The notes below the pieces were generated by a model. The model saw nothing but the letters and a program-made list of their open reading frames with translations. It made no database searches and was not told where the DNA came from. A stretch of DNA of 64,000 nt from Rapana venosa (lineage: Eukaryota; Mollusca; Gastropoda; Neogastropoda; Muricidae): contig CM054138.1 in assembly GCA_028751875.1 (NCBI GenBank), positions 48,263,825 to 48,327,824 on the forward strand, written 5' to 3'. Numbering within the stretch: position 1 is the stretch's first letter; every line of letters begins with the position of its first letter. A program made the translations under genes and the position numbers. This document shows, piece by piece, positions 63,941-64,000 of this stretch.

Positions 63941-64000
63941 GCCATGGCGCAGTGGTTAGCGGCCGTGGTTTACGAGTTACAAGGTCACGGGTTCGAATCC
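63941..64000 (+). repeat. tRNA-like SINE head cut by the window edge
   Basis: ATGGCGCAGTGGTTAGCGGC (A box) and ACGGGTTCGAATCC (B box). Fits a SINE head better than a tRNA gene: the acceptor stem and anticodon arm cannot be folded convincingly from what is visible. Confidence 0.55.

Larger units (their letters stand above)
60403..64000. other. 3' flank of the INAFM-like gene
   Basis: Possible long 3' UTR with AATAAA at 61,606-61,611 and 61,969-61,974. Otherwise simple sequence: trinucleotide GTT/GAT/CAT stretches, poly-T/poly-G at 60,751-60,781, poly-G 61,129-61,157, (GT)n, (GATA)n, then repeat G and SINE pieces. No other gene seen. Confidence 0.6.

Overview
This window is animal nuclear DNA. 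It has large spliced genes, GT-AG (and two GC-AG) introns, no operons, AT-rich introns, very many (CA)n/(GT)n/(TC)n microsatellites, and a dense load of tRNA-headed SINEs, LINE fragments and DNA-transposon remnants. The mix of repeats (modular SINEs with several tRNA heads and a shared core, plus a LINE sitting in (TC)n) and the look of the proteins suggest a mollusc, probably a gastropod. That is an inference from memory and was not checked by a search.

Five host genes can be read. (1) TARBP1, minus strand, 11 exons from 12,552 down to 72: the N-terminal half of the tRNA 2'-O-methyltransferase TARBP1. The gene runs off the left edge, so its SPOUT methyltransferase domain is outside the window. 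(2) ISCA2, plus strand, 4 exons from 12,768 to 20,192: a complete mitochondrial [4Fe-4S] assembly factor, head-to-head with TARBP1 across 215 bp. (3) FBXO28, minus strand, 5 exons from 32,931 down to 25,764: an F-box protein with a long mollusc-type C-terminal region. (4) A steroid 5-alpha-reductase 1 (SRD5A1) gene, minus strand, 5 exons from 50,910 down to 42,547, complete. (5) An InaF-motif single-pass membrane protein (INAFM-like), plus strand, 59,992-60,402, coding sequence in one exon.

The space between and inside the genes is mostly mobile DNA. A Tx1/L1-like LINE (52,891-56,758) lies inside a (TC)n microsatellite, and a 5'-truncated relative (27,194-27,650) sits in another. A CR1/L2-group LINE (about 34,803-37,566) and pieces of RTE-like LINEs (19,620; 48,080; 51,490) are also present. 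DNA transposons include a Tigger/pogo remnant (17,256-18,427), a 494-bp MITE with near-perfect 35-bp inverted ends (31,217-31,710), and a TTAA-flanked piggyBac-like remnant (44,043-45,518). At least six SINE-like families occur. The commonest is modular: one core joined to three different tRNA-like heads and at least two different 3' tails.

The most unusual structure is in TARBP1. Three separate tandem-repeat arrays each contain a copied exon-intron junction: the exon 2 donor, the exon 5 acceptor and the exon 6 acceptor. This creates up to about ten decoy splice sites. A decayed dispersed copy of FBXO28 exon 1 with its donor also lies at 38.4 kb. Two TARBP1 exons (8 and 11) each carry a one-base frame break, which could be assembly error or real decay.
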